Shown here in pieces: positions 27,828-37,328 of a DNA stretch of 64,000 bases. Source of the DNA: Pseudoalteromonas gelatinilytica (GTDB taxonomy: Bacteria; Pseudomonadota; Gammaproteobacteria; Enterobacterales; Alteromonadaceae); NCBI RefSeq assembly GCF_001641615.1, contig NZ_LRRU01000020.1, positions 578,525 through 642,524 of the forward strand. The letters run 5' to 3'. Every line of letters begins with the position of its first letter. The first letter of the stretch is position 1. The notes under the pieces are model-generated. The model did no database searches and was not told where the DNA came from. It was given only the letters and a program-made list of their open reading frames with translations. The position numbers were made by a program, and so were the translations under genes.

Positions 27828-27918
27828 TGGTGGAGAGATAGGGATTTGAACCCTAGAGGGGCTACAAACCCCTGCCGGTTTTCAAGACCGGTGCATTCGA
27901 CCACTCTGCCATCTCTCC
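27828..27918 (-). tRNA. tRNA-Ser(UGA), upstream copy
   Basis: This is the same 91-base sequence as the neighbouring copy, again with encoded CCA (27828-27830) and an A discriminator. It is transcribed first from the promoter at about 27929-27957, and both copies share one terminator. UCA-type serine codons are read by this anticodon. Confidence 0.97.
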
Positions 27919-27928
27919 GACGGCGTGC

Positions 27929-27957
27929 ATAATAGATAAAGCGGCCGTGCTTGTGAA
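27929..27957 (-). promoter_or_regulatory. promoter of the tRNA-Ser operon
   Basis: On the minus strand TTCACA (27952-27957) and TATTAT (27929-27934) are 17 bases apart, each one mismatch from the sigma-70 consensus. A GC-rich stretch (GCACGCCGTC) lies between the -10 box and the tRNA, as in stringently controlled stable-RNA promoters. Confidence 0.7.
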
Positions 27958-28115
27958 GCTTTTTTTTCAAAAAACTGTTTAAGTGATTAAAAAACAACTA
28001 AATCGTTCAGCATTAACACAATTAAAGTCAAAATATAATCGATTTGAACTTTTCAATTATTTATCCTGTCTATTGATCCACAATAGTTTGCCCAAATATA
28101 TAACTCTTGATAGGC

Positions 28116-28142
28116 TTAGTTCAGTTTAACAATTGGAACTAA
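28116..28142. promoter_or_regulatory. inverted repeat in the yccA promoter region
   Basis: TTAGTTC (28116-28122) and GAACTAA (28136-28142) are perfect half-sites 13 bases apart, 35-60 bases before yccA. The right half contains GGAACT, which resembles the -35 element of envelope-stress sigma-E promoters, but I see no good matching -10. Confidence 0.35.
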
Positions 28143-28176
28143 CGAACGTATAAGTTCATTTAAAGGAGCTCTAACA

Positions 28177-28842
28177 ATGGCGTTTAATCAATCGTACAAT
28201 ACTGCTAGACCAGTAATGTCGACTATTGAAACCAATAAAGTTTTAAAAAACACCTATTTTTTACTCGCAATGACACTTGCTTTTAGTGCAGTCACTGCCG
28301 GTATCTCTATGGTAATGAATCTACCTTATTTTATGGGGTTAGTATTCAGCTTGATTGCATTCGGCGTACTTTTTGTTGTTAATAAAAAGGCCGACAGTGC
28401 GTCAGGTGTTGCTTGGGTATTTGTTTTCACAGGTTTGATGGGCGCAGGGCTTGGTCCAATGCTTAACTACTACGCAGCAATGCCAAATGGCCCATTCCTT
28501 ATTATGCAAGCGTTAGGTTCTACCGCGTTAATTTTCTTTGGTTTGTCGGCTTATGCGCTTACCACTAAAAAAGACTTCTCATTTATGGGCGGCTTTTTAA
28601 CTGTTGGTTTAATCGTGGTTATTATTGCAAGCCTAGTTAACTTATTTATCGGCAGCTCAGTTACCTTTATGGTTATCAACGCCGCTGTTGTACTAATTAT
28701 GTCTGGTTTCATCTTATTCGACACAAGCCGTATTATTAACGGCGGCGAAACCAATTACATCCGTGCAACGGTTGCTTTATACCTGAACATTTATAACTTA
28801 TTCACTTCACTTCTACACCTACTTGGTGCAAGTGATGACTAA
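28177..28842 (+). CDS. yccA: YccA, Bax inhibitor-1 family membrane protein
   Basis: This 221-residue protein has seven transmembrane segments and the BI-1/TMBIM layout. The N-terminal K-V-L-K-N-T-Y-F-L-L-A-M-T-L-A-F-S-A-V and C-terminal D-T-S-R-I-I-N-G-G-E-T-N-Y-I-R-A-T-V-A-L-Y-L-N-I-Y-N-L-F blocks are family signatures. In E. coli YccA binds the FtsH protease complex and protects SecY from degradation when the translocon jams. An AAAGGAG precedes the start. A strong terminator follows. It neighbours the tus genes, as E. coli yccA neighbours tusE. Confidence 0.93.
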   Translation: MAFNQSYNTARPVMSTIETNKVLKNTYFLLAMTLAFSAVTAGISMVMNLPYFMGLVFSLIAFGVLFVVNKKADSASGVAWVFVFTGLMGAGLGPMLNYYAAMPNGPFLIMQALGSTALIFFGLSAYALTTKKDFSFMGGFLTVGLIVVIIASLVNLFIGSSVTFMVINAAVVLIMSGFILFDTSRIINGGETNYIRATVALYLNIYNLFTSLLHLLGASDD

Positions 28843-28862
28843 TTAAATAGTTCTGCTAAAAT

Positions 28863-28885
28863 AGCCCCTTTCTAGGGGCTTTTTT
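28863..28885 (+). terminator. intrinsic terminator of yccA
   Basis: A 7-bp stem (AGCCCCT/AGGGGCT) with a 4-base loop is followed by TTTTT. It ends only 13 bases before the tusD start codon. Confidence 0.88.
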
Positions 28886-28897
28886 ATTGGATGCGTT

Positions 28898-29251
28898 TTG
28901 GCACAATTTGTACTTTCTCTTCATACCGCACCGACCGATCACGACACTACTCAACGGCTGATTAAATTTGCACAGGCTTGTCTTGATTCTGGTCACTCGA
29001 TTGCAGCTATTTTTCTTTATCAAGCAGGTGTTTACCACGCAAGTAACCATTTAGAACTTGCCAGTGACGAGCTACCAATTAATCGCTTGTGGCAGTCGTT
29101 AAGTGAGCAAAACATTCCCCTACTGCTATGTGTAACGGCCGCTGAAAAGCGTGGCTTAGATACCGCTAATACAGGTGTGTTTACCGTCGCTGGACTCGCT
29201 GAATTTGCGATGCTTGTCAGTGAAGCAGATAAATGGGTGCAATTTAAATGA
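28898..29251 (+). CDS. tusD: sulfurtransferase complex subunit TusD
   Basis: TusD receives persulfide sulfur from TusA and passes it to TusE within the TusBCD complex, for 2-thiouridine synthesis at the tRNA wobble position. The 117-residue protein has the DsrE fold with the active-site Cys at residue 78 (L-L-L-C-V-T-A-A-E-K-R-G), the same position as in E. coli. The start is a TTG at 28898; the nearby ATG at 28891 is out of frame. It opens the tusDCB-tusE-rluE-nudJ run, and its stop overlaps tusC by four bases. Its start lies very close behind the yccA terminator. Confidence 0.92.
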   Translation: MAQFVLSLHTAPTDHDTTQRLIKFAQACLDSGHSIAAIFLYQAGVYHASNHLELASDELPINRLWQSLSEQNIPLLLCVTAAEKRGLDTANTGVFTVAGLAEFAMLVSEADKWVQFK

Positions 29252-29604
29252 AAAACATTTTAGTAATAAGTCAACATGGCCCATTTGATGATCAGCATAT
29301 TCGTGAATCACTCGATACCACACTGATTTTTGCCGCTATCGAACAGAACATTAGCTGGCTTCTGAGTGGTGAAGCTGTTTTGGCTTTGAAAAAAAATCAA
29401 CAACCAGAATTACTTGGTATTAAAAACTATTTTAAAACCATTAAAACCCTTGAGTTATACGATGTTGAAAACATTTATGTATGTGAAAAGTCGTTAATGG
29501 ATTTTAACTTAACAAAAGACGCGTTAATGATTGATGTCAAAGTAGCTAACTTTGAACAACAGCGAGCGTTGATTGCACAGCAACATCAGGTGGTTACACT
29601 TTGA
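29248..29604 (+). CDS. tusC: sulfurtransferase complex subunit TusC
   Basis: This is a 118-residue DsrF-like subunit of the TusBCD heterohexamer in the cytoplasm. The start M-K-N-I-L-V-I-S-Q-H-G-P-F and the S-L-D-T-T-L-I-F-A-A helix match the family (G-P-x-G-x-x-x-A-x-E-x-L-D pattern in relaxed form). It has no catalytic cysteine role; it stabilises the complex. It overlaps tusD by ATGA, and its TGA overlaps the TTG start of tusB, so translation is coupled throughout. Confidence 0.9.
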   Translation: MKNILVISQHGPFDDQHIRESLDTTLIFAAIEQNISWLLSGEAVLALKKNQQPELLGIKNYFKTIKTLELYDVENIYVCEKSLMDFNLTKDALMIDVKVANFEQQRALIAQQHQVVTL

Positions 29605-29867
29605 GTACCTTGCATATTTTTTCAAAACCCTTATCGCATTACTGCAACAATATGCTCGCTAATTTGATTACTGCACAAGATTCTGTGCTACTTGTCAGTG
29701 ACGCATGTTATAACAGCAGGCAATTTAAACAGTTTTCTTCTGCACTTTTTTTACTGAAAGAAGATGCAGAAGCGCGCGATATTTCACTTAGTCATAATGA
29801 ATCAGCCTTAGACTACAGGCAATTTGTAGAATTGACTATAAACGCAAAGAACACGATTACTTGGTAA
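29601..29867 (+). CDS. tusB: sulfurtransferase complex subunit TusB
   Basis: This 88-residue DsrH-like subunit starts with TTG, overlapping the tusC stop by four bases (TTGA). It begins S-T-L-H-I-F-S-K-P-L and contains the D-S-V-L-L-V-S-D-A-C-Y-N strand-loop found in TusB proteins. It completes the TusBCD complex. tusE starts three bases after its stop. Confidence 0.87.
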   Translation: MSTLHIFSKPLSHYCNNMLANLITAQDSVLLVSDACYNSRQFKQFSSALFLLKEDAEARDISLSHNESALDYRQFVELTINAKNTITW

Positions 29868-29870
29868 ACC

Positions 29871-30200
29871 ATGCTTGAATTTAATAACAAACAGATTGAA
29901 ACAGATAAACAAGGCTATTTACTTGATTCAAATGATTGGAGTGAAGAGCTCGCACCTATTATTGCTGAACAAGAGAACATTACCTTAAGTGAACAGCACT
30001 GGGAAGTTGTCCATTTCGTGCGTGATTTTTACGTAGAGTACAACACCAGCCCTGCTATTCGCATGCTGGTCAAAGCCATGGCCCAAAAGCTAGGTGAAGA
30101 AAAAGGTAATAGTATGTATTTATACAAACTGTTTCCTAAAGGCCCCGCTAAGCAAGCGACTAAAATTGCTGGTTTACCTAAACCTGCTAGGTGCATTTAA
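29871..30200 (+). CDS. tusE: sulfur relay protein TusE (DsrC family)
   Basis: TusE carries the persulfide from TusD to MnmA. The 109-residue protein ends [10 protein letters not shown], with the essential penultimate Cys of the swinging C-terminal arm. The family segments D-x-x-G-Y-L, [18 protein letters not shown] and S-P-A-I-R-M-L are all present. In E. coli tusE lies apart from tusDCB; here all four are contiguous, and mnmA, the end user of the sulfur, is encoded 1.1 kb downstream. Confidence 0.95.
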   Translation: MLEFNNKQIETDKQGYLLDSNDWSEELAPIIAEQENITLSEQHWEVVHFVRDFYVEYNTSPAIRMLVKAMAQKLGEEKGNSMYLYKLFPKGPAKQATKIAGLPKPARCI

Positions 30201-30847
30201 TGGTTAATAAAACCAATAGCAAACCACGTCGCAGTAGCGGTCGCACTTATTCAAGACCAACACAAAAACGTGAAGTTAAAAAAGCAATTAGCCCTGAGCA
30301 GCGCAAAGTGGTGCTATTTAACAAACCATTTGATGTGCTTTGCCAATTCACTGATGATCAAAACCGCAAGACGTTAGCAGACTATATCACTATTAAAGAC
30401 GTGTATGCAGCAGGACGCCTAGACAGAGACAGCGAAGGGCTTTTGTTACTTACTAACTGTGGAAAGTTGCAACACACCCTTACTGAGCCCAATAAGAAAA
30501 CAGCTAAAACTTATTGGGTGCAAGTAGAAGGTAATGTCAGTGATGAGGCTATCTTTTCGCTTAACAAAGGCGTAGCGCTGAAAGATGGCATGACCAAGCC
30601 TGCCAAGGTTAAACGTATTGACGAACCATCCGTTTGGCCTCGTACCCCACCCGTTCGCGAGCGTAAAAACATTCCAACTAGCTGGTTAGAAATCTCTATC
30701 ACCGAAGGGCGTAATCGCCAAGTTCGCCGCATGACAGCACATGTTGGCTTCCCTACTTTACGATTGATTCGTTACAGTATTGGTAACTATACCCTTGATG
30801 GCTTAGAGAATGGTCAATTTAAAGTAGTGAACAACCCTGATGCATAA
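30200..30847 (+). CDS. rluE: 23S rRNA pseudouridine(2457) synthase RluE
   Basis: RluE isomerises U2457 of 23S rRNA. The start at 30200 overlaps the tusE stop as TAATG; an ATG three codons earlier is possible but overlaps more. The protein has a basic N-terminal tail, then the RluB/E/F motif [15 protein letters not shown] with catalytic Asp at about residue 75, and C-terminal [12 protein letters not shown]. There is no S4 domain, which separates RluE from RluB and RluF. It overlaps nudJ by eight bases, the same partner as in E. coli. Confidence 0.93.
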   Translation: MVNKTNSKPRRSSGRTYSRPTQKREVKKAISPEQRKVVLFNKPFDVLCQFTDDQNRKTLADYITIKDVYAAGRLDRDSEGLLLLTNCGKLQHTLTEPNKKTAKTYWVQVEGNVSDEAIFSLNKGVALKDGMTKPAKVKRIDEPSVWPRTPPVRERKNIPTSWLEISITEGRNRQVRRMTAHVGFPTLRLIRYSIGNYTLDGLENGQFKVVNNPDA

Positions 30848-31274
30848 ACCCAATGTCACAGTGGCTGCTATTGTCACGAGCCAAGACAAATTTTTACTTG
30901 TTAAAGAGCGCGATAAACACACAGGTGAGATTTGCTATAACCAGCCTGCCGGCCATTTGGAAGCCAATGAAACCTTAGCTGAAGCAGCTCATCGCGAACT
31001 TATTGAAGAAACGGGTATTAGCCTTCATGCCAGTCACCTTGTAGGCATTTATAATTTGCATGCCGCGAATGGTGTCCACTATATGCGTTTTAGCTTTGCT
31101 TTTAATTGCCCTGAGCCCGTTGAAACATCACCCCAAGATAATGACATTTTAAGTGCAGATTGGTTTAGTCTTGAACAAATTAAAAGCATGCCATTGAGAA
31201 GCCCTTTGGTTTTAAAATGCATTGAAGATCATTTAGCTGGTAAAGCCTACCCACTTAGTTTGATTTACCAATAA
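30840..31274 (+). CDS. nudJ: phosphatase NudJ (Nudix hydrolase)
   Basis: This 144-residue Nudix protein has the full box G-x5-E-x7-R-E-L-x-E-E-x-G at residues 38-59. Family-specific features are P-N-V-T-V-A-A-I-V and the strand Y-N-Q-P-A-G-H-L. E. coli NudJ hydrolyses nucleoside di- and triphosphates and HMP-pyrophosphate. Neighbours rluE and mnmA are the same as in Enterobacteria. Confidence 0.92.
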   Translation: MHKPNVTVAAIVTSQDKFLLVKERDKHTGEICYNQPAGHLEANETLAEAAHRELIEETGISLHASHLVGIYNLHAANGVHYMRFSFAFNCPEPVETSPQDNDILSADWFSLEQIKSMPLRSPLVLKCIEDHLAGKAYPLSLIYQ

Positions 31275-31311
31275 CCCCTGTGATTTTGGCTGGTTTGGGC
31301 GTCTAAAAGCA

Positions 31312-31320
31312 TGCTATAAT
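31312..31320 (+). promoter_or_regulatory. extended -10 promoter element for mnmA
   Basis: TGCTATAAT (TG at 31312-31313, perfect TATAAT at 31315-31320) is an extended -10 with no good -35. Initiation around 31327 would leave a leader of about 20 bases before the first mnmA ATG. Confidence 0.6.
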
Positions 31321-31346
31321 ATCGGCCTTTCCATAGCAGTTAAAAA

Positions 31347-32462
31347 ATGACAGCGAATATTATGAGCGAAAATAGTCACATTAAAGTCATCGTGGGCATG
31401 TCCGGCGGTGTTGATTCTTCAGTATCAGCGTATTTATTAAAGCAGCAAGGCTATCAAGTTGAAGGCCTGTTCATGAAAAACTGGGAAGAAGATGATAATG
31501 ATGAATATTGCGCTGCAGCTGAAGACCTACAAGATGCACAAGCAGTGTGCGACAAGCTAGGTATTGAGCTTCACACTGTAAATTTTGCAGCCGAATACTG
31601 GGACAACGTGTTTGAGTACTTTTTAGCAGAGTACAAAGCAGGCCGCACACCAAACCCAGACATCATGTGTAATAAAGAAATCAAATTCAAAGCATTCTTA
31701 GAGTTTGCAGCACAGGCACTGGGTGCTGATTATATTGCTACAGGTCACTATGTACGCCGCGAACAACGCGGTGATAAATTTGTAATGTGTCGTGGCCTTG
31801 ATGACAACAAAGATCAAAGCTATTTCTTATACACGCTAAGCCATGAGCATATTGCGCAAACACTTTTCCCTGTTGGTGATATTGCTAAACCTGAAGTTCG
31901 CCGCATCGCTGAAGAGCAAGACTTAATTACGCATGATAAGAAAGACAGTACCGGTATTTGTTTTATCGGTGAGCGTAAATTTAAAGATTTCTTACAAAAA
32001 TTCTTACCAGCACAGCCAGGTAAAATTGAAGATACCGATGGCAATGAAGTGGGCGAGCACGAAGGCTTGATGTACCACACGCTTGGTCAACGTAAAGGCC
32101 TGTTAATTGGCGGCATGAAAGAAGGCTCAGGTGAACCTTGGTACGTTGTAGATAAAGACGTTGAACGTAACGTGTTAGTCGTTGGTCAAGGTAAAGACCA
32201 CCCTCGCCTATACAGTAATGGCTTAAATGCAAACCAGCTTCACTGGGTTGACCGTGAAGGCCCTAAGGGGACCACACGCTGTACTGTTAAAACTCGTTAT
32301 CGCCAAGAAGATATCAGCTGTACTTTACTCGTTGGTGAAGATGGTATGGCACGCGTACTATTTGATGAGCCACAAAAAGCGGTTACACCGGGCCAATCAG
32401 CCGTATTTTACGCTGACGAAGTCTGTTTAGGTGGCGGTATTATTGATTCGGTGATCAAGTAA
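31347..32462 (+). CDS. mnmA: tRNA-specific 2-thiouridylase MnmA
   Basis: MnmA adenylates and thiolates U34 of tRNA-Lys, -Glu and -Gln using sulfur from the Tus relay. The PP-loop S-G-G-V-D-S-S is at residues 19-25. The catalytic cysteines are C108 ([11 protein letters not shown]) and C205 ([12 protein letters not shown]). A second ATG at 31362 (MSENSHIK) is a possible start; neither has a strong Shine-Dalgarno. Length 371 is normal. Its stop overlaps the hflD start as TAATG. Confidence 0.96.
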   Translation: MTANIMSENSHIKVIVGMSGGVDSSVSAYLLKQQGYQVEGLFMKNWEEDDNDEYCAAAEDLQDAQAVCDKLGIELHTVNFAAEYWDNVFEYFLAEYKAGRTPNPDIMCNKEIKFKAFLEFAAQALGADYIATGHYVRREQRGDKFVMCRGLDDNKDQSYFLYTLSHEHIAQTLFPVGDIAKPEVRRIAEEQDLITHDKKDSTGICFIGERKFKDFLQKFLPAQPGKIEDTDGNEVGEHEGLMYHTLGQRKGLLIGGMKEGSGEPWYVVDKDVERNVLVVGQGKDHPRLYSNGLNANQLHWVDREGPKGTTRCTVKTRYRQEDISCTLLVGEDGMARVLFDEPQKAVTPGQSAVFYADEVCLGGGIIDSVIK

Positions 32463-33064
32463 TGACAGAGCACCAAGTCATGGCTTTAGCTGCCATGTGT
32501 CAAGTTGCTAAACAAGTACAAAAAGTTGCGCAATATGGCCAAGGCAGTGATCACGAATTAGAGAAATTACTAAACTGTATTGTCGAAACATCACCAAATA
32601 GCCCTGAGGAAGTGTATCAAGGTAAGCATAATTTACGAGAAGGCTATCGCATTTTGATTGCACAGCTTTCAGCCGGCGCAGACAAAGACGTCGAAATCGT
32701 GAAGTATGTAGGTGGTTTAATGCAATTAGAACGCGCATTAAGCTCAAAACAAAACAGTTTAAATGAATTAGGTCGTCGCATTGATGATGTTAAACGTCGC
32801 CTCGACCATTTTGCTATAACAGATGATACTGTTGTAGCAGCGCTTGCTGATATTTACTCATCGGTGCTAAGCCCCCTTGGGCATCGTATTCAAGTGTACG
32901 GCAAGCCAGAGTTATTAAAACAGCAGCTCACGCAAAACAAAATCCGCGCCCTATTATTGGCCGGAATTCGTAGTGCCGTGTTATGGCGACAAATGGGCGG
33001 TAAACGCCGTCACTTTTTCTTTGCAAAAAGAAAAATCCTCGCCATTGCTAAACAATCAATTTAA
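32462..33064 (+). CDS. hflD: HflD, lysogenization regulator / mnmA-purB linked protein
   Basis: This 200-residue, mostly helical protein shows HflD features: M-A-L-A-A-M-C-Q-V-A near the N-terminus, G-x-x-N-L-R-E-G-Y-R-I-L, Y-V-G-G-L-M-Q-L-E-R-A-L and the C-terminal I-R-A-L-L-L-A-G-I-R-S-A-V-L-W-R-Q. E. coli HflD is a membrane-associated protein that promotes degradation of lambda CII. The gene lies between mnmA and purB exactly as in Enterobacteria, coupled to mnmA by a one-base overlap. Confidence 0.92.
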   Translation: MTEHQVMALAAMCQVAKQVQKVAQYGQGSDHELEKLLNCIVETSPNSPEEVYQGKHNLREGYRILIAQLSAGADKDVEIVKYVGGLMQLERALSSKQNSLNELGRRIDDVKRRLDHFAITDDTVVAALADIYSSVLSPLGHRIQVYGKPELLKQQLTQNKIRALLLAGIRSAVLWRQMGGKRRHFFFAKRKILAIAKQSI

Positions 33065-34468
<1,404 letters not shown>

Positions 34469-34485
34469 ATTCAAACTAAGATTTT

Positions 34486-34517
34486 AAAAAGCGAAAGGCC
34501 TTCCTTTCGCTTTTTTT
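34486..34517 (+). terminator. intrinsic terminator of purB
   Basis: A stem of AAAAAGCGAAAGG with CCTTTCGCTTTTT, a 4-base loop and seven T. It lies 18 bases after the purB stop. Confidence 0.93.
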
Positions 34518-34541
34518 ATACCACTTCGTTTAGGTCATGTT

Positions 34542-35687
34542 ATGTATCAATTAACTATAAACTCATTAACCCAAGAGCAGTTTTTAGCCGAGTACTGGCA
34601 AAAGAAACCATTACTTATTAAGCAAGGCTTTAAGGATTTTTCTGATCCTATTGAGCCTGAAGAACTTGCCGGCCTTGCCATGGAAGAAAGTATTGAATCA
34701 CGCATTGTCACCAATCACTCAGATGATTGGCAAGCATACCATGGCCCATTTGAAGACTTTAGTTTGCTAACTGAAAAGCACGCAACACTGCTCGTGCAAG
34801 CGGTTGACCATTGGCATAACGATGCTGCGCAATTACTGGAGCCATTTCGTTTTATTCCAAACTGGCGTATCGATGACTTGATGATCAGCTATTCTACGCC
34901 GGGTGGTGGCGTGGGACCGCATTTAGATCAATACGATGTATTTATTATTCAAGGTGAAGGTAAACGCCATTGGCGCGTTGGTTTACCTGATGCGAACTTA
35001 AAACAATTCGCACAAAATAAAAGCCTATTACAAGTTGAGCAATTTCCTGCCGTGATCGATTGTGTGTTAGAGCCGGGTGATATTTTGTATATCCCACCTG
35101 GTTGTCCGCATGAAGGCTATGCCGTTGAAAACGCGCTTAATTACTCTGTGGGTTTTAGAGCGCCAAATCAACGCGATTTACTCTCTCAATTTGCCGATCA
35201 CCTCATTGATACTGAGCTTGGCAATCAACGATATGGTGATGCAGAGCTTAAATTGCGTACTTCAAAAGGTGAACTTAGCCAAGCTGAAGCTGAAAAAGTA
35301 AAGCAGCTTATGATTGCTGCGATTAATGATGACGAAGTATTCAAGACTTGGCTTGGTAACAGTATGAGCCAGCCAAAGCATGAGATGGATTTAGCCCCGC
35401 TAGAAGACCCATATTCATTAGATGATGTCATCGAGTTAATCAATGATGACGAGGTTGTTTTTGAGCGTTTAGGTGGTACCCGAGCTATCTACCAAGTTAT
35501 TGACGATAAGATACTTTTAAGTATTAATGGCGTTAACTACATGCATGATTTAGATGAGCTTGAATTGATAACCAAGCTCACTGATCAAACTTGGCTGACC
35601 GCAGCTGACATAAATAGTTCAAAAAATAATCACATTTTCTTGAAAACCTTTACTACACTTTTAAATGAGGGTATTTGGTTTTGTTAG
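34542..35687 (+). CDS. roxA: ribosomal oxygenase RoxA (50S L16 3-hydroxylase)
   Basis: This Fe(II)/2-oxoglutarate-dependent JmjC-cupin enzyme hydroxylates an Arg of ribosomal protein L16. Iron ligands visible are H127 and D129 (G-P-H-L-D-Q-Y-D) and H190 (P-P-G-C-P-H-E-G-Y). The N-terminal W-Q-K-K-P-L-L-I-K-Q and core motif G-G-G-V-G-P-H are family-specific. A C-terminal winged-helix-like extension brings it to 381 residues (E. coli YcfD 373). In E. coli the gene (ycfD) is also close to purB-hflD-mnmA. Confidence 0.94.
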   Translation: MYQLTINSLTQEQFLAEYWQKKPLLIKQGFKDFSDPIEPEELAGLAMEESIESRIVTNHSDDWQAYHGPFEDFSLLTEKHATLLVQAVDHWHNDAAQLLEPFRFIPNWRIDDLMISYSTPGGGVGPHLDQYDVFIIQGEGKRHWRVGLPDANLKQFAQNKSLLQVEQFPAVIDCVLEPGDILYIPPGCPHEGYAVENALNYSVGFRAPNQRDLLSQFADHLIDTELGNQRYGDAELKLRTSKGELSQAEAEKVKQLMIAAINDDEVFKTWLGNSMSQPKHEMDLAPLEDPYSLDDVIELINDDEVVFERLGGTRAIYQVIDDKILLSINGVNYMHDLDELELITKLTDQTWLTAADINSSKNNHIFLKTFTTLLNEGIWFC

Positions 35688-35699
35688 GAGCGTGTGTTT

Positions 35700-36158
35700 A
35701 TGGGCTATCATATAGATGAAGTTGAATGGAGTATCGACAAGGAACTCTTACAGCAAATCCGAGAACGGGTATTTGTATGCGAATTACATATCCCTAAACA
35801 CATAGAGTTTGATCACCTAGATAAAACAGCACACCACGTACTCGTTACAGATGAGTGTAAATGCCCGGTTGCAACCGGGCGTTTATGTAGTGATGGCCTC
35901 ATTGGCCGTATTGCCGTTTTACCTGAGCATCGCAATCGCTCAGTTTACAAATCATTACTGACATACTTAGTCAATATGGCAGAAAAACAAGGCTGCGACT
36001 GTGTCAGTATTAATTGTATTTTGAATGAAGTTGATCGATTTAAACGTAATGGCTTTTCAGCAGATGGCTTAGTATTTATGGAAGCCGGTATTCCAAGACA
36101 ACGAATGCTGTGCCCTATCAAGCAATTTGATACAAGGCCGTTCACTTTAGTGCATTAA
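35700..36158 (+). CDS. GNAT family N-acetyltransferase
   Basis: This 152-residue protein has the acetyl-CoA-binding strand-loop I-G-R-I-A-V-L-P-E-H-R-N-R-S-V-Y-K-S-L-L, an imperfect R/Q-x-x-G-x-G/A pyrophosphate loop with Ser-Val in place of the Gly pair. The N-terminal I-R-E-R-V-F-V-C-E-L-H-I-P-K-H-I-E-F-D resembles ElaA/YjcF-type acetyltransferases. ATG at 35700 is chosen because AGGAG lies nine bases upstream; a GTG at 35694 is too close to that site. It begins 12 bases after roxA and may be cotranscribed. Substrate unknown. Confidence 0.8.
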   Translation: MGYHIDEVEWSIDKELLQQIRERVFVCELHIPKHIEFDHLDKTAHHVLVTDECKCPVATGRLCSDGLIGRIAVLPEHRNRSVYKSLLTYLVNMAEKQGCDCVSINCILNEVDRFKRNGFSADGLVFMEAGIPRQRMLCPIKQFDTRPFTLVH

Positions 36159-36174
36159 GCGAATTGGCATCAAT

Positions 36175-36206
36175 AAAAAAGCTGAATAACATTATTCAGC
36201 TTTTTT
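36175..36206. terminator. bidirectional terminator between the GNAT gene and DUF4826
   Basis: A 15-bp stem (AAAAAAGCTGAATAA) with a 2-base loop gives a six-T run on either strand. It separates two convergent genes. Confidence 0.93.
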
Positions 36207-36228
36207 AATAGAAATTACGCAAATTGAG

Positions 36229-36675
36229 TTATGCTGGCTCGTTTTGCCACATTTCGTCTTTTTCAAAAAGTTCATATAAGCCATGAGCACGATTGATGAG
36301 TAGATTTGCGAAATCAACTTTGGTTTTATCTACCGCACCTGACTGCATCAGCTGATCAGCTTTCAATTGCCATTGCATCGAGAAATAACGTAATACTTCA
36401 CGCGCGTTGCTAGCTGCACCAGCTTCAGCATGATCGGTTGGTAAACGACCGGTGATCACCCAATAGCTTTTACCGTTTTGTGCTCTAAACTTCCAAATAG
36501 CTACTAAAGGCGCAATAAAACGGCTTTCTTTTTCTACAACAGTTTGCGGAATAACGCCTTTTTCTGCTAAATGCTTTTGTGCATTTTGGAAACATTCTCT
36601 TTGCCAAATAACACTTTGTTTTTGCGCTTCGGCTTGTTCTTCTGGTGTTAATGGTCTTGCTTGTTTTTGTTCCAT
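36229..36675 (-). CDS. DUF4826-like cytoplasmic protein
   Basis: This 148-residue protein has no signal peptide or membrane segment. Visible features are W-Q-R-E-C-F-Q-N-A-Q-K-H-L-A-E-K-G-V, R-F-I-A-P-L-V-A-I-W-K and W-V-I-T-G-R-L-P-T-D-H; I associate these with DUF4826, found in Alteromonadales, with moderate certainty. It is a single gene ending at the bidirectional terminator. Function unknown. Confidence 0.7.
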   Translation of the reverse strand: MEQKQARPLTPEEQAEAQKQSVIWQRECFQNAQKHLAEKGVIPQTVVEKESRFIAPLVAIWKFRAQNGKSYWVITGRLPTDHAEAGAASNAREVLRYFSMQWQLKADQLMQSGAVDKTKVDFANLLINRAHGLYELFEKDEMWQNEPA

Positions 36676-36788
36676 GGTGGTTACTCTTTTACAACATTTA
36701 TGACACTTTAAGGTTTAAAATGGCGCCGTGCAAGTGTTTACGGGCTATCAAAGAGCATTTTAAATTACTTGCCTACTATTCAATCAAA

Positions 36789-37319
36789 TCAGAAAGAAGA
36801 GTTAGGCTCAGTTAAAAATTGTAGCTCTTCGGGGGTTGATTCACGGCCTAAAATCGCGTTTCGGTGTGGGTAACGACCAAACCTATCAATAATCACTTTA
36901 TGCTTTAGTTCGAATTCATAATTACTCATGCCTTTAAACAATTGTTCAGCATGTTGATGAATGACTTTCGATTCACTGTGCATAAACGGCATATAAATAA
37001 ACGCCGCTTGAGAGCTAGGTAATTTTTTATCAAAGCCAAGTTCAATTGCTCTTTGCGCTAAGCTTAGGGCTTGTGGATCTTGGCTAAAAGCCTGTGCAGT
37101 GTTTCGATAAATATTCCGTGAGAATTGATCTAACACTATAATTTCAGCTAAAGAGCCTTGGGCATCAAGTCGCCAGTCAGCATGCTCGCCAGCGATAACC
37201 TGCAAAAGACACTCTGAAAACTCACGTGTAATTAATGCATCAATGTCATTAGATTGTTGATACCAAGCTTCTGGGCCTAATTCATTAAACCAAAAATCGA
37301 TAACCCTTTGCTTATTCAT
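36789..37319 (-). CDS. DUF924 family protein
   Basis: The 176-residue protein shows clear DUF924 signatures: V-I-D-F-W-F near the N-terminus, E-I-I-V-L-D-Q-F-S-R-N-I-Y-R in the middle, F-I-Y-M-P-F-M-H-S-E-S, and D-R-F-G-R-Y-P-H-R-N near the C-terminus. It is an all-helical, TPR-like cytoplasmic family of unknown function. It starts nine bases after lolE and has AGGAG in that gap, so it is probably the last gene of the lol operon. Confidence 0.87.
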   Translation of the reverse strand: MNKQRVIDFWFNELGPEAWYQQSNDIDALITREFSECLLQVIAGEHADWRLDAQGSLAEIIVLDQFSRNIYRNTAQAFSQDPQALSLAQRAIELGFDKKLPSSQAAFIYMPFMHSESKVIHQHAEQLFKGMSNYEFELKHKVIIDRFGRYPHRNAILGRESTPEELQFLTEPNSSF

Positions 37320-37328
37320 AAACTCTCC

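Noticed and set aside
27696-27918. Direct repeat of 91 bases as a possible mobile-element duplication or attachment site
   Set aside because: The repeat is exactly the tRNA gene including its CCA; no integrase or island borders are nearby.
27689-27997. Open frame of about 102 codons on the minus strand with two repeated segments
   Set aside because: It runs straight through both tRNA-Ser genes; the internal repeat is just the duplicated tRNA read as codons.
32823-33064. Possible antisense or nested genes across hflD and purB
   Set aside because: Short frames only, in shadow phase of well conserved proteins, with no start signals.
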